In this document: positions 46,341 to 57,379 of the stretch, one piece after another
How positions within the stretch are numbered: position 1 is the first letter of the stretch
How the letters are laid out: every line of letters begins with the position of its first letter
Origin: Riptortus pedestris
Taxonomy: Eukaryota; Arthropoda; Insecta; Hemiptera; Alydidae
Assembly (NCBI GenBank): GCA_019009955.1
Contig: CM032228.1
Location: 205,357,001-205,421,000, forward strand
Length of the DNA: 64,000 nt
Reading direction: 5' to 3'
Program-made: the position numbers and the translations under genes
The notes under the pieces: generated by a model
What the model was told of the DNA's origin: nothing
Databases searched by the model: none
What the model saw: only the letters and a program-made list of their open reading frames with translations

Positions 46341-46924
46341 AAATCATGTCGCACAGACAAATGGTTTTAATAAGCCTCAGATACTAATTGCTTACAATCT
46401 TAGTTAATATAATATTGGTATATCAAACAGGAAGATGAACGCCTATCCGGCTTTTTCTACAATTCAGCTTCCAATCTTCTCAACGTTATTACAGAGGTCG
46501 AGAAACATACGTACAAATGTAATTTTATTCTTCGCTATAAAGACTTTAGACAATAAGAAAGGTATATGACAATTACTTCATAAACTATTTCCATTTAGAG
46601 AAATATTTTTATTTCGATAATGAGGCGCGTGCACATTTATTTTATTTTATATACATGTATACCCACACTCGCCGTTACCGATCAACAGAGGTACCCTTGA
46701 CCTATGAAGGACCTATTAGATGTCTTGAATTTTCTCTAACAGCTATTTCAGAAAATTTATTTGCAACTAGTGAAAATCATTCGTTTGATGTGATGCTGGA
46801 CACTATTGAAGACCGTAGATTGAAGCAGGTGCCTTCGAAAATGCTTACTATTTAAATAATTTCTATTATGAACAAGTAACTAATACTTATTCAAAATTAA
46901 ATGTTCACCTGTCAGCCTGCTATA
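46341..46924. other. No gene recognised
   Basis: Unique A/T-rich DNA. Confidence 0.4.
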
Positions 46925-46977
46925 AAACATGAGTACAACCTCAATAGCTGATTTCCCTTAAGGGGAATCTGTTAATA
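46925..46977 (-). mobile_element. Family A, left-terminus fragment
   Basis: AACATGAGTACAACCTCAAT, AGCTGATTTCCCTTAAGGGG and AATCTGTTAA: a clean left end of an inverted copy with nothing of the interior. Confidence 0.75.
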
Positions 46978-48031
46978 GTAGATCATCGACATTTAACAGT
47001 CAATTTATGTCTGTTGCGAGTTTTTGCATTTCTGAACATGGCAGATGGCTACAGATTTGTAAAAATAACACCTAATTTTTATCTCCAAATCTCTAAATCA
47101 GGTGTTCAAATTTTGAAAATACACACAGAGACACACATACTACGCAATTTTGCCCTTACTACCTACTCGTCAATGAGGTTTTAAGAATCATGGGAAGCTG
47201 GAAATAGAGTAAAGAATGGAATTGAGTTCAGGTACTGAAGGAGAAATAGTGGTAATGTTTTAATGTCAGGTGTAATGAATTGTGGGTAAACCAAGGATTG
47301 TTCTGGGAAATAATTAATAACAAAGCCTAAAGAATAATTTGGAATCAAAGAGTTATTTCAATGCTTTGCATAATTCTTGAACACACAACTTCATACATAC
47401 ATTCAGAGTTTTGCTCAACTTTCTATGTATGAGGTTTTTTTTTTTTTTTTTTCAGAAAGTTGTGCTGACATCGACATGAATATAAGTTGTCTTTTTGCTG
47501 ATTGTGTATAAAAAATGGGTGATAACTGGGAAGGAAATTTGTATGATGGGAGTTGAAAGGGCTTATATTGTGAGGCGCTTATTGTTGGAAAAGTTTAGTT
47601 GCTTGGCAAGAGGGAACTTTGCCCTCGCTCCAGCTATCAGTTTAACTTAGACCCTGCCCTTTATTCCCTATCATCATCATCACAATATTCCTGTTCCTCC
47701 AGTGAAGAAATTTGCTTTCTTGGCTTCTAAACATCAATTTATTAGAGTCACAATAACTTGCATTAATACTTTTGCCGCCCTGAGGATGAGCTTCATGTTT
47801 TGTGTGCAGTAATTGTGCACTCATAAAACTTGGATGAAAAGGCATTCATTGTCTTGATTAAAATATGCATTTATAGCAAATTTTTAATCTGGTTTACGTT
47901 TAATTTTTTTTGAGAATATATCAACAAATACTTTTGAAGGCTCTATATAATTTGTTGCCAAGTATAAGGCGAAGCTGGCAGAATAAGCAATAGTGCACTT
48001 TAGTATCTTTGGCAGAAAAAACCTAATAGAA
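46978..48031. other. No gene recognised
   Basis: Unique DNA with a T run at 47434-47452. The frame at 47642-47845 minus has no domain. Confidence 0.45.
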
Positions 48032-48574
48032 GTCGGTCACGTAGGGGCTGCGTAAACTAAGCAGATTCCCCACGTTCTAAATGAAAATCTCAAGTGTGTT
48101 CTACATCAAACAAACATTTTTGACTTGAGACCGTAAAGCCAATTGTTGATGTCACCCCACTACATATTTCCATGTAACTCACACAGTAGAAGTTCAATGA
48201 AAACAATATTTGGTATTTAAACTTGAAAGAAGACGTTTCATGATATATTGGCATATTGTTAACGTGTAGGGCAACTGATAGTAGTGAGAGTTTACTGAAG
48301 TCTGAAAATTAAATAATGCAAGTATGTCAATATTCGAATTAGAGATAAAGTGTCTATAACAACATCTATAGAATATTACATTTGCAATAAGGTTGCCACA
48401 GTATAGTATTTCATTTCGACTCGTAATATTAGATAAATTTCAAACATCTCACCACTCTAAACCTCCTCCCACCGGGCCGATTTCAGCCCTTAATTAACTT
48501 GATCTTTAGTTTTACATAAAACATTTAAATATCGAGTTTAGTAACGAAAAAAAGAGCGTTAACAGACACATATA

Positions 48575-48609
<35 letters not shown>

Positions 48610-48783
48610 ACGCACATATATATATACATGGAGCATAGGTTTTGATAATATACATGGAGCATGCATAGATATATATTGAACGAACCACATTTTCGTCATC
48701 TCCTGGCAAGGATCGGTGGACATATGAATACATATTTCGAGTACAACTCCAATAGATGATTTTCCTTGGGGGAGATTATCTGA
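48032..48783 (-). mobile_element. Family A, long subtype, largest solo copy
   Basis: GTCGGTCACGTAGGGGCTGC, GTAAACTAAGCAGATTCCCC, the long block AAAACAATATTTGGTATTTA, TTTAAATATCGAGTTTAGTA, AGAGCGTTAACAGACAC, then a mixed array (CT)n 48577-48607 with TATATACATGGAGCAT repeated twice in place of plain (TA)n, CGTCATCTCCTGGCAAGGAT and a decayed left end. Confidence 0.85.
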
Positions 48784-49103
48784 ACAAATATCAACGCCGT
48801 CTCGTACAAATAATAGGCTATATTTCATATTAAATTACATTAATACTTTCATTAATTAACTCTCGCCATTGAAATTATGACTGATTCAAGAACGTGTTTC
48901 TTACATTATTATATATTTTAACATGGCATTTTGGCTTTATTTAGATATACATAATTTTCAATAAACAGCTATGTCGCGATTTGGTATTTTGGTTATATTT
49001 TCTTTTAGTAGATGAATGTTATTATTATTAAATATTATGTTATATTATTACCTCCTCACTAGCGTTCTTTCATATATTTTCAATCATTTGCAAAATGGAT
49101 TTT
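48784..49103. other. No gene recognised
   Basis: A/T-rich spacer between two oppositely oriented family A copies. Confidence 0.4.
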
Positions 49104-50131
49104 AGCAGATTTCCCTGAAGGGAAATCAGCTATTGAGGTTGCACTCATGGCGCGATTTTCGAAATTTTTCTTCAAATGTCCATCCATCCTACCCAGGAGA
49201 TGACGAAAATGAGGTCTGTTCAAAACTATATATATATAGAATTGGCAGTCGACTCCCAAGATGCAAAGAGAGAGTAAGTGTTTCTTTAATTATCTAGCCT
49301 AATTGTGCTATATCTCTGATTAAATAGATAAATTAGCTCTTATAGCAGAGATGGTGGAAACGATAATGCTTGCCGTGCAATATATGACCCTGAGAAGTAG
49401 CCGGTAAAAAGATTAAATTTAAATAATAATAATTATAATTAACCTTTCATTATAATATATATATATATATATATATTTGTCTGTTACCGCTCTAGCGGTC
49501 GCAATTATTGTTTAATCGTTACCAAAATCGATATTTAGTCGTTTTATGTAAAAAGAAGTTCGTTAACGGCTGAAATCGGGCTAGGGGGAGGAGGGTTTTA
49601 GAGGGGAGGATTTTCGAAAATTCGAAATATCTCCGTTACCATAGGTTAAATCGAAAAATTGTATAGAATCAATCCTATTGCAAATTAAATTTACTATAAA
49701 TATAGTTATATACATTTATTCTCTATCTTGAATATTAACCGAGATATTTGCATTTTTATGAAGTCTGTGGTCGGGTATAGTTCGGATTACGTCGGCCATC
49801 AACGTCATTTCTTGGCTCAGGTGGAAGCTTCTTCTAACCTGTCGTTTCTAACTTTACCTTACCTTCTTTACTTTGTGAGATTTATGCAAATAAGTTCTGT
49901 TCATCCGCCCCCTCCCCTTCTTTAGTTCTTGGACTACTAAAATTTGAGTTATTAAAATATAAATTATTCTTACAATTCAGAAGCCGTTTCAGTTGGGAAT
50001 TTATTTTAATTAACTGAAAGATTTCTCATTATCTAATCACGGTGGTATTGTGTTACCAGTATGCAGATTTCTCTATTGTAAAACTTCACATGGGAAATCT
50101 GCTTAGTTTACGCAGCCCCTGCGTGACGGAC
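49104..50131 (+). mobile_element. Family A with foreign segment in its TA array
   Basis: AGCAGATTTCCCTGAAGGG opens the left half, which ends CTGTTCAAAACTATATATAT at 49238. A unique segment of about 215 bp (49239-49454) follows. TA resumes at 49455-49481, then TTTGTCTGTTACCGCTCTAG and a well-kept right half to GCCCCTGCGTGACGGAC. About 300 bp of extra unique sequence (49760-50060) lies before the right terminus. Confidence 0.88.
49239..49454. other. Unidentified insert in a (TA)n array
   Basis: GAATTGGCAGTCGACTCCCA opens and AACCTTTCATTATA closes this segment, flanked by TA repeats on both sides. It lacks a Helitron CTAG end, terminal inverted repeats and a SINE body. Its nature is unknown. 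Confidence 0.5.
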
Positions 50132-51599
50132 TTTTTTATTTTCATGTTTTTGGAATAACTATGCTTGATTCACTCTGGCATCAGGTACAGGTTATAGTCA
50201 GTGGAATTCTGGTGACCCAATTATTGCAAGTTATTTCGGTCTCCAAATCTATTGACGATTAAATCAATGCCTCAAGCGCTAGAGCATTATTACAACCGAT
50301 GGAATTGCATGCTCGGAACATGGATTAAATGGAATCGCAGGTTATTTAAATATGATTTCGTATGTGAGCATTACATTATCTTCTTGCTGGATGGTGTTAT
50401 TAGAGGGAAATCGGATCCATCAGAACTTAATAATTATTTTAGTAAGGTGTACTTTGTGGTACTGGGGCTCATTGGAAACTAAATAATAAGTATTTATTTC
50501 TCGTTTCACCATTTGAATATATAAAAAATAATTCTGTTAGAAATGCAATGCTAACTTGTATGAAATTATACAGACATAACAGAATATTAAACTTATAAAA
50601 GAATATTAAAATATATGGAGTATCTTCTCCAGATAGAACCAGACAAAGGAGTATTTGTCTGGAAGGTTATATAATAAAATCGTAAATATCATCGTTTCTA
50701 CAATTCAGCTTGAAATTGTTGTTTTTAACGCGATGATGTCATGGCGAAAAAAATGGTCTGATACAAGTTTCCCAAATTTATAGTAATCAAGGGGAATTTG
50801 TAATTTTATTTTTCCTTAATAAACAATTTATCTTGGCCCCGAGGGGCAACTTAGACGAATAGTGTTCCGTTATAGATTATGAAGTTCAACGTGACTAGTA
50901 AGTGAAATATTAATCTCTGATAGGAGATTGTCGATTTAGGGAAAGCTAGAAATAATGTGCAGGAATGCGCCTTACTGCATCTCACATTTTCAAATTGCAT
51001 GCTATTTAGACACATATTTACTTCATGACTTACGGACTAGCATTGAATTTTAACTTCGAAGTGTTAGGATAATCTCTAGTTCATTCTCAAAATGTTTGAT
51101 ATAAATAAATATGACATCCGAAGAATATGGCCGTAGTTCTGAAAAGCAGTAGATGAGTCAAAAACGCTGGAAGAAATAGCATTCGAAACTGTCATTGCTT
51201 ATGTTGATACCAAGCATATTCACTGTCCTCGTGAATAAGAAGTCCTAGTATTCACAGAACAGAAGAAGGATCTTTTGTATCTCCGAAAAGTGCAAAGAAA
51301 TTTAGAATTTTTCACTTCCGCCACCCCCCCCCCTCTGAACTCCCTTTCCCCCTTAGCCGATTTTGATGAAAAAGGGAGCATGCAGTACTACTGGGTACAA
51401 CAGTATTAATTATGAAATTTCAATTTTCTAGTTCTATTTGAGTTCAGACCTTTTGTTGAAAAAAGGCAAAATGGGTCCAGGGAATGGGTATTTTTTTAAA
51501 AATATGTAAACCGAAATTTTTGCGCGTATACTACTTGTTTTATTTCGTTCAAGGAAGTAATAATGATCTTAATTGCTTGACTTATCGTTGCTGTATCTG
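50132..51599. other. No gene recognised
   Basis: Unique A/T-rich DNA; C run at 51325-51334. The frame at 50252-50482 has no domain. Confidence 0.4.
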
Positions 51600-51810
51600 C
51601 CACGATTGTTGAGAGATTGAGAAGGGATGGCGGCGAGTAGTGAGGCGATGTGTCCATTTACCTAGTGTTGTAGCAGGGCCGGATATTAGAGGTGCCTGCA
51701 CCCCTAATTACCTACAGGACAATTAGTCAGTTATCAGCTTTGCAGGGTCCGCCATCTCCTTCCAGCCGGCTGCCCATCCTCATCAGGGCTTACATTACTC
51801 TACCCAGCCG
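51600..51810. other. G/C-richer unique island
   Basis: About 200 bp clearly richer in G/C than its surroundings, with CCTAATTACC, GACAATTAGTCAG and no long frame in any direction. The TAATTA/CAATTAG cores are the kind bound by homeodomain proteins. Regulatory use is only a guess. Confidence 0.25.
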
Positions 51811-52352
51811 TGCATTTTGCCTCTTATAATGCTATTGTTGTTTTATCTTTTGCTGGATATCTATCAATATGCAGATTATAAACCATGTCAAGTGGAAGTC
51901 ATACAATACTTTCTTTCTTTCCACTAACAATTTTATTTCAAAAAGCTGAATCAGCCCTGAATCTTTGGATATATGAATGCTCATGAATGGAAGCCCTTTT
52001 TCTCACTATTCTGACAAAATAGAAAAGTAAAAGAAATCATTTTCTACCCATATGCTGCTACTGTACATTGGTTACACCTCGTGATTCTTTCCGAGTACAG
52101 ACAACATGATTTCCTCGGAAACCAACCAGGCGGAGTAGTTTACAAGGAATTGCAGTTGCTTCCTGAATTTGTCTAATAGTAAAGGCTTCAGGAGAAAAGT
52201 TCCATTCAGACCAATAAAATCTTTGGGAGGGGGGAGGAGGCTAGAGAATAATAATATAAGCATCGACCAACATAAGCATGCTTTACATTCATCAAGACAA
52301 ATCAGCCTTCATCGAATATGACCTAGCTTTCTCCACATATCCTCATTTTTTT
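51811..52352. other. No gene recognised
   Basis: Unique DNA. Confidence 0.4.
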
Positions 52353-52430
52353 AAGCATTTCCATTAACGTAGATTTGCTATTGAAGTTGATCTCATTGCG
52401 GGATTTTTCAAATGCACCGATTCTTTAATC
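52353..52430 (+). mobile_element. Family A, left-half fragment
   Basis: AGCATTTCCATTAACGTAG, TTTGCTATTGAAGTTGATCT and CATTGCGGGATTTTTCAAAT match the first 80 bp of family A. Confidence 0.6.
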
Positions 52431-53012
52431 GTTTAATACGTTCCTGTAATGTGCTCGTAGACTTCTACGATACTTACTATTGAGGTCTCCGGGCATAGAC
52501 CGTGCCTTCAGGTTTCTGACCAACGTTTCCCTAGACATACTTCTAACTTCCTCAGGGCTTTCTCTAAGAAGAATATTAGACTGAAGACTAATATTTTAGT
52601 TCTAATGTTTCTGCAATTATAGAACTAATTTCAAATATTTTTCAATAGAACGATCATTCACTGAGGTTTTTTCGAATGCTTTGATACAGTAGAGCTCTCC
52701 ATGCCCCAGTCATAACATCAAATATCTTTATCCCATTTTCTAGTTTGATTCTACTCGCTTCTTTCTCTCCAACGGCTTTCAGATTGTCGGTATGCGTGAT
52801 CAGACTTCGCTTCTTTCTCTGTATACATGCATCAGCTCCACCTTATAGCTTCTCTTTTAACGAACTACTATATCATTATTCTTTAGTTTTACTCATTTTT
52901 TCGCTGATTCTATTATTTATTTCATATTTCCTTTCAAATTACGCATTAACCGGAATCTTTACCCTTCGCAATTCAAGTATTCTGCTCTCATCCGTATTAC
53001 TGGCTCTGTTTA
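52431..53012. other. No gene recognised
   Basis: Unique DNA with a hydrophobic chance frame at 52745-53029. Confidence 0.4.
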
Positions 53013-53122
53013 AGCAGATTTCCATTTAAAAAAAGACAATATTGAAACTGTTTCCATGATGCGATTTTAGAATAATCGTTTATATGCAGGAGCTGCGTGA
53101 ACTAAACAGATTTCCCACCTGC
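53013..53122. mobile_element. Composite of two family A ends
   Basis: The left terminus in plus orientation (AGCAGATTTCCATTT, CCATGATGCGATTTTAGAAT; 53013-53075) is followed directly by the right terminus in minus orientation (ATGCAGGAGCTGCGTGAACT, AAACAGATTTCCCACC; 53086-53122). Two fragments joined, or a deeply deleted inverted pair. Confidence 0.65.
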
Positions 53123-54174
53123 TGGTTTGGCTCAATAGTAATCTCTTCTCAATAAGCTTTCTCTATTTCTAAATACAATTCTGGAAATAAATGGCATATT
53201 TGTACAGTCGGCCAGATTTTATGAGTGATTTCAAAAGGAAAGTAAGTTTCCGAATTACGCTGCCTGCTTTATTACATGGGTGACTTTCTTTTATTGGCTA
53301 AAGTAAACTCATTAACTAATCAATATTTCATTTCTATATTTATACATTTTTTTAACAAGCAGCATTATCCATATAAAGTTCATACAACTTTCTCAGGATG
53401 AGTCATGCTTTAATATGAAACCGGTTAGTGACAGATGTGGTTTGTTCTTTTGGCCATTTCAGCGAAAAGTCTACCTAATCGTAGTCCAAACATTACCCCG
53501 AAAAATGTCGTCAGGAATTGTTTGGCTGATTTCATTTAGATGTCATTTTATACAATCGCTAAGGCCAGGTTTGGCAGGTAGCTTCAGTCCTTTCAGAGAG
53601 AAGCAGTGCAACACAGCCAGTAGAGTGAGAGGTGCCAGGCAGGGTGAAGGAGCCCTATCTGGCAGAAACCCAGCCTGACATACTCCCCTCCCTGTCTCTA
53701 GGGCCTACCGTAATTATAACGCCCTTAACCGTGGGGACACCCTCCAGTCTTTTTATACCTATCCTCCCCTTCCTCTCTAGGGCTGTTCTCCCATTATATC
53801 TACACTCTCCAATCCTTATCTGTCCTCCCTCTCTTTCTTACTCATTATTGAATCCCAAGTCCATGCAGTTGTAATGATGTAATTACTTGACGATGAATTG
53901 GCATTGTCCTGCATCTATTTGTTGATACTTTGTGGTAACTCACGGAGAGCAATTTTTGCACTTGTAGTATAAAGAATGCCAATGTTGCAAATGTTTTTGA
54001 CCCTGCAGATTAATGTGATATGCTGTCGAACTTCAAGCTCGCACCTACTTCATTCAAATAGCTCATCAACTGCCTCAGACGGAAAGGATAGAAATCCAAC
54101 AGAACCTCATGAACTGCAAAACTACAAACAGTTCTGTGTTTCGTTCCTGGGACCGCAAACCTAGCGCTCAGTTA
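53123..54174. other. No gene recognised
   Basis: Unique DNA with a G/C-richer part at 53560-53860. Overlapping frames there have no domain. Confidence 0.4.
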
Positions 54175-54830
54175 AGCCGACTTTCCATAAGGAAATTCAG
54201 CAATTGGGGTTTTACCTATGATACGACTTTCAAAAAGTTTATCAAATGTCCATTGATCCTCTTTTGGATATGCTGAAAATGAGGCCGGTGTTTATATATA
54301 TACACACTCACTAGGCGTTTCAAACTCCATGCTCACCCCTTTTTTTCCTTCTGCACCGCATCAAACGGTGAAATTTCCTGCGGAAAAATATATTTCTAGT
54401 ACCAAACTCAGTAATTATGCTATTCATGTATTATCAGGAGCGTTAATGGTTAAAACCATAAAAGTCAAATTTGACTAGAGTACAGAGAGGAGTTTACGAA
54501 ATATATTTTAAAATGTCTCCATTATTATGATTCGGATAGGAACAAGTTATATAACTAATAATTTTGCAAATTGTATTTTTAACAATTGTTGTTGCCTACA
54601 TACCCCCCCCCCGCCTATATCGAATATTATCCGAGTTATCTTTATTTTTTAGTTTTCATCTGTCAGTTAGTCTCCTATTATACGTAAGGCCTTTACTATT
54701 TTAGGAACTGTGTCAATAAACATCTCATGTCAGCTTCTTATTCGGCTCTAATGTAGAATATAATATCGGATGGCGTGTCATAGATGGCTGTGGGAAATCT
54801 ATTCAGTTACTCATGTCCTGCGATATAGAC
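54175..54830 (+). mobile_element. Family A, strongly diverged full-length copy
   Basis: AGCCGACTTTCCATAAGG, CTATGATACGACTTTCAAAA, AAATGTCCATTGATCCTC, a short TATATATATACACAC array at 54294-54306, ACCAAACTCAGTAATTATG, ATGTCTCCATTATTATGATT, C run at 54603-54612, ATTATCCGAGTTATCTTTAT and GTGGGAAATCTATTCAG with GATATAGAC. Probably one of the oldest copies. Confidence 0.75.
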
Positions 54831-54918
54831 TTTCTTTATTTTGGCCTGCAACTTTTTTGATCCCCTTAGATGTTAATGCGCCGTGATAATATAAGGAAAT
54901 CAGGCACAAGAAGAAAAA

Positions 54919-55488
54919 GTCCTTCACGCAGAGGCTGCGTAAACTAAGCAGATTTCCCACGTAAAGTTATACAATAAAGAAATCTCCATACGAGTGGCGA
55001 AGAGTTACGGAAACGGCCGAACTAGCTTTTGGCGGGAAACAGCACGTCCGTTACACTTATTAAAAATGCAAATATCTCGGTTAATATTCAAGATAGAGAA
55101 TAAATGTATATAACAATATTTATAGTAAAATTAATTTGCAATAAGATAGGTTCTATACAATTTTTCGATGTGACGTATAGTAACGGAGATATTTCGAAAA
55201 TCCCCCCTCTAAACCCCCCCCCCCTCTCACTGGTCCGATTTCAGCCGTTAACGAACTTGACCTTCCTTTTTACATAAAACGATTAAATACCGAGTTTTGT
55301 GGCGATTAAACAAAAATTGCGACCGCTAGAGTATTAACAGACAAATATATATATATAGTGTTGAACGGATCTCATTTTCGTCATCTCCTGGGTAGGATCG
55401 GCATTTGGGAGGAGATTTCAAGACATTTTTCGAAAATCGCGTCATGAGTACGATCTCAATAGCAGATTTCCCTAAAGGGAAATCTACT
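54919..55488 (-). mobile_element. Family A, standard subtype, full length
   Basis: GTCCTTCACGCAGAGGCTGC, GTAAACTAAGCAGATTTCCC, AATATCTCGGTTAATATTCA, TAACGGAGATATTTCGAAAA, C run at 55217-55228, GCGACCGCTAGAGTATTAAC, TA array 55345-55357, CGTCATCTCCTGGGTAGGAT and AGATTTCCCTAAAGGGAAAT. It faces the older copy at 54175-54830 across an 88-bp gap. Confidence 0.9.
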
Positions 55489-56196
55489 AATAAACTATAA
55501 CAACCATTGTAGGCTTAGAACAACGAATGCTATTTGCAGAATGCTGTTGGTTGTTAGGATCTGTGCCTGGCCGAAGGGAGTGAAACAATCTCTGGTAATA
55601 AGATACACAGCTCTGGCTCGCTTTCATCCCTGTCTACTTTACCTCCTATCTTCTTGACCTGCCCGCTCCTCTACATTTACATTCTCTCGTTTCGCATCTA
55701 CGTATTTGCTTGTCATCATTATACAGAAAGCAAATTAAAAGTTTCATTTATTTAATCTAATATAATAACATTTAATTTTTATTTTAATGGCATTGATGGA
55801 AGAAGCCCAACCACCAAACTTTGGGAACACCTAGTCATTCGTGTCTACCCAATTCGGTCAATATATTTCAGATATAACCTTCTTCATTAAATAATTTGAT
55901 TTTACCTGTTACTAAAGTGGACTGTAGGAATAAAAAAAAAACCTCCAGCTTCTGAATTAGCTCTCTGTACGTATCATTTCCAAGTTTCAGCTTCGCACGC
56001 CCCAATAAATTTTCTTTTTCTGAATCATTTATGGACTCCGAAATTGCTTTCTCATGTCTACTCCAGCTGTACGTGTGTGAATATGTATGTTTGTGTGTTT
56101 TGTTACAAATTTAATTTTCTCAAGACAAAACATTTTTAACGACTGTTTAATACACATATTCTTCAAAACTATAATTTAACTATAATCTAGAATTGG

Positions 56197-56237
<41 letters not shown>

Positions 56238-56693
56238 TAATGGAATGCCATACGTATACAAATATACCAAACGAATGCAATATTTCCAATAATATAGAAG
56301 TGGTTCTGGGAGATGACCCCAAAGAGATAGATAAATTTTGTGAAAATTAAAAATTAGTCTAAAGAAGTTTAAATTACAAGTTTTTTGTATCCTCGTTTAT
56401 ATTGTTAAATTTTAAATGGCGATATGGATGAGAATATAATTGTAATACAAATTGACAAAAATTACAATATTGACAATTTACATAAACTCAGTTTACTCTC
56501 AAAATACAGGTACTTAACCAAAACGAGAGTTATAGATACTAGGCTATGATTATATATATATTTTATAATAAGTACCATTAATCCTCCTCAACTCGTATCA
56601 TTCACTTGGAAAAACTTTAGTCTCCGTTTCATTGCACTCATGCTAGTACAGACTAATATATAAACATTGTAGTTCTAGCAGTGTTATTGAAGA
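55489..56693. other. No gene recognised
   Basis: A/T-rich unique DNA with a (TA)n tract at 56197-56238. Confidence 0.45.
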
Positions 56694-56760
56694 ATGAAAA
56701 TTTGAAATATCTCCGTTACCATACGTCGGATCAAATAATTGGATAGAACCAATCTTATTG
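56694..56760 (+). mobile_element. Family A, central fragment
   Basis: TTTGAAATATCTCCGTTACC, ATACGTCGGATCAAATAATT and GGATAGAACCAATCTTATTG are very close to 9446-9510. It ends abruptly where Penelope-associated sequence begins. Confidence 0.8.
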
Positions 56761-56798
56761 TATTATTGTCATACCTCTCGGTGGAGACCGTCGTCATT

Positions 56799-56857
56799 GG
56801 CTGATGGTTGAGTACCGCTGGCAAGCGCTTTCGATGCAATGGCATCATCTTCAAGCC
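56799..56857 (-). ncRNA. Hammerhead-like hairpin motif
   Basis: On the minus strand, GGCT, TTGAAGA, T, the stem GATGC-CATT-GCATC, GAAA, the stem CGCT-TGCC-AGCG within GCGCTTGCCAGCGG, TA, and AGCC. The order matches a type I hammerhead: stem I GGCU/AGCC, a CUGANGA-like box, stem II, GAAA, stem III, and a UH cleavage site. The first core base is U instead of C and one extra U precedes stem II, so it is probably a degenerate or inactive form. Hammerheads are known from Penelope-like elements. Confidence 0.35.
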
Positions 56858-56922
56858 TGTTGGTAGTGTACTGAGTTGCTTGTCCGTCAGTCAGTGGGTT
56901 TTAAGCTCTGTTCACCGTATTA

Positions 56923-57198
56923 GTTGTTTACGTTTAGTCCAGATCTGTTTACTTACCATTAAGATCTGTCACACGAGGGATGTTCAGGTAAATTGTTTTC
57001 GTGTGGTGGGTTGTTTACGTTTGAATCGAGATCTGTTTATTTATTACTCAGATCTGTCAACGGGTGTGTAAGTGTTCAGGTAAATTGTTATGTGTGGTGG
57101 GTTGTTAACGTTTTATTAGATCTGTTTACTTACCATTCAGAACTGTCACACGAGGTGCGTTTAAACTAGTGTTCAGGTAAATTGTTATCGTGTAGTGG
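56923..57198 (-). repeat. Three tandem repeats in the Penelope 3' region
   Basis: Units start at 56923, 57010 and 57101 (87, 91 and 98 bp). Each contains GTTGTTTACG or a close form, AGATCTGTTTACTTACCATT, CTGTCACACGAGG and GTTCAGGTAAATTGTT. A further decayed unit may precede 56923. Confidence 0.85.
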
Positions 57199-57379
57199 GT
57201 CATTGTCCTCATCCGTATGGGTGTTTACATTTCAGGTGTTAATGTGTATGGTGGTAAGGTGTAATACATATGATATGTAGATACGGGTATAATATAATAT
57301 TTGTGTCATTGTTATTATACATTTAAAAATTATGTATCATAGAAAAATGAATAAATAAATAATTAAATACTATATGGAA

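Noticed and set aside
48512..48828. Two minus-strand frames with Arg-Glu repeats
   Set aside because: The Arg-Glu run comes from the (CT)n tract inside a family A copy.
53632..53874. Overlapping frames in a G/C-richer segment
   Set aside because: Pro/Leu/Ser-rich low-complexity translations in more than one frame; no domain.
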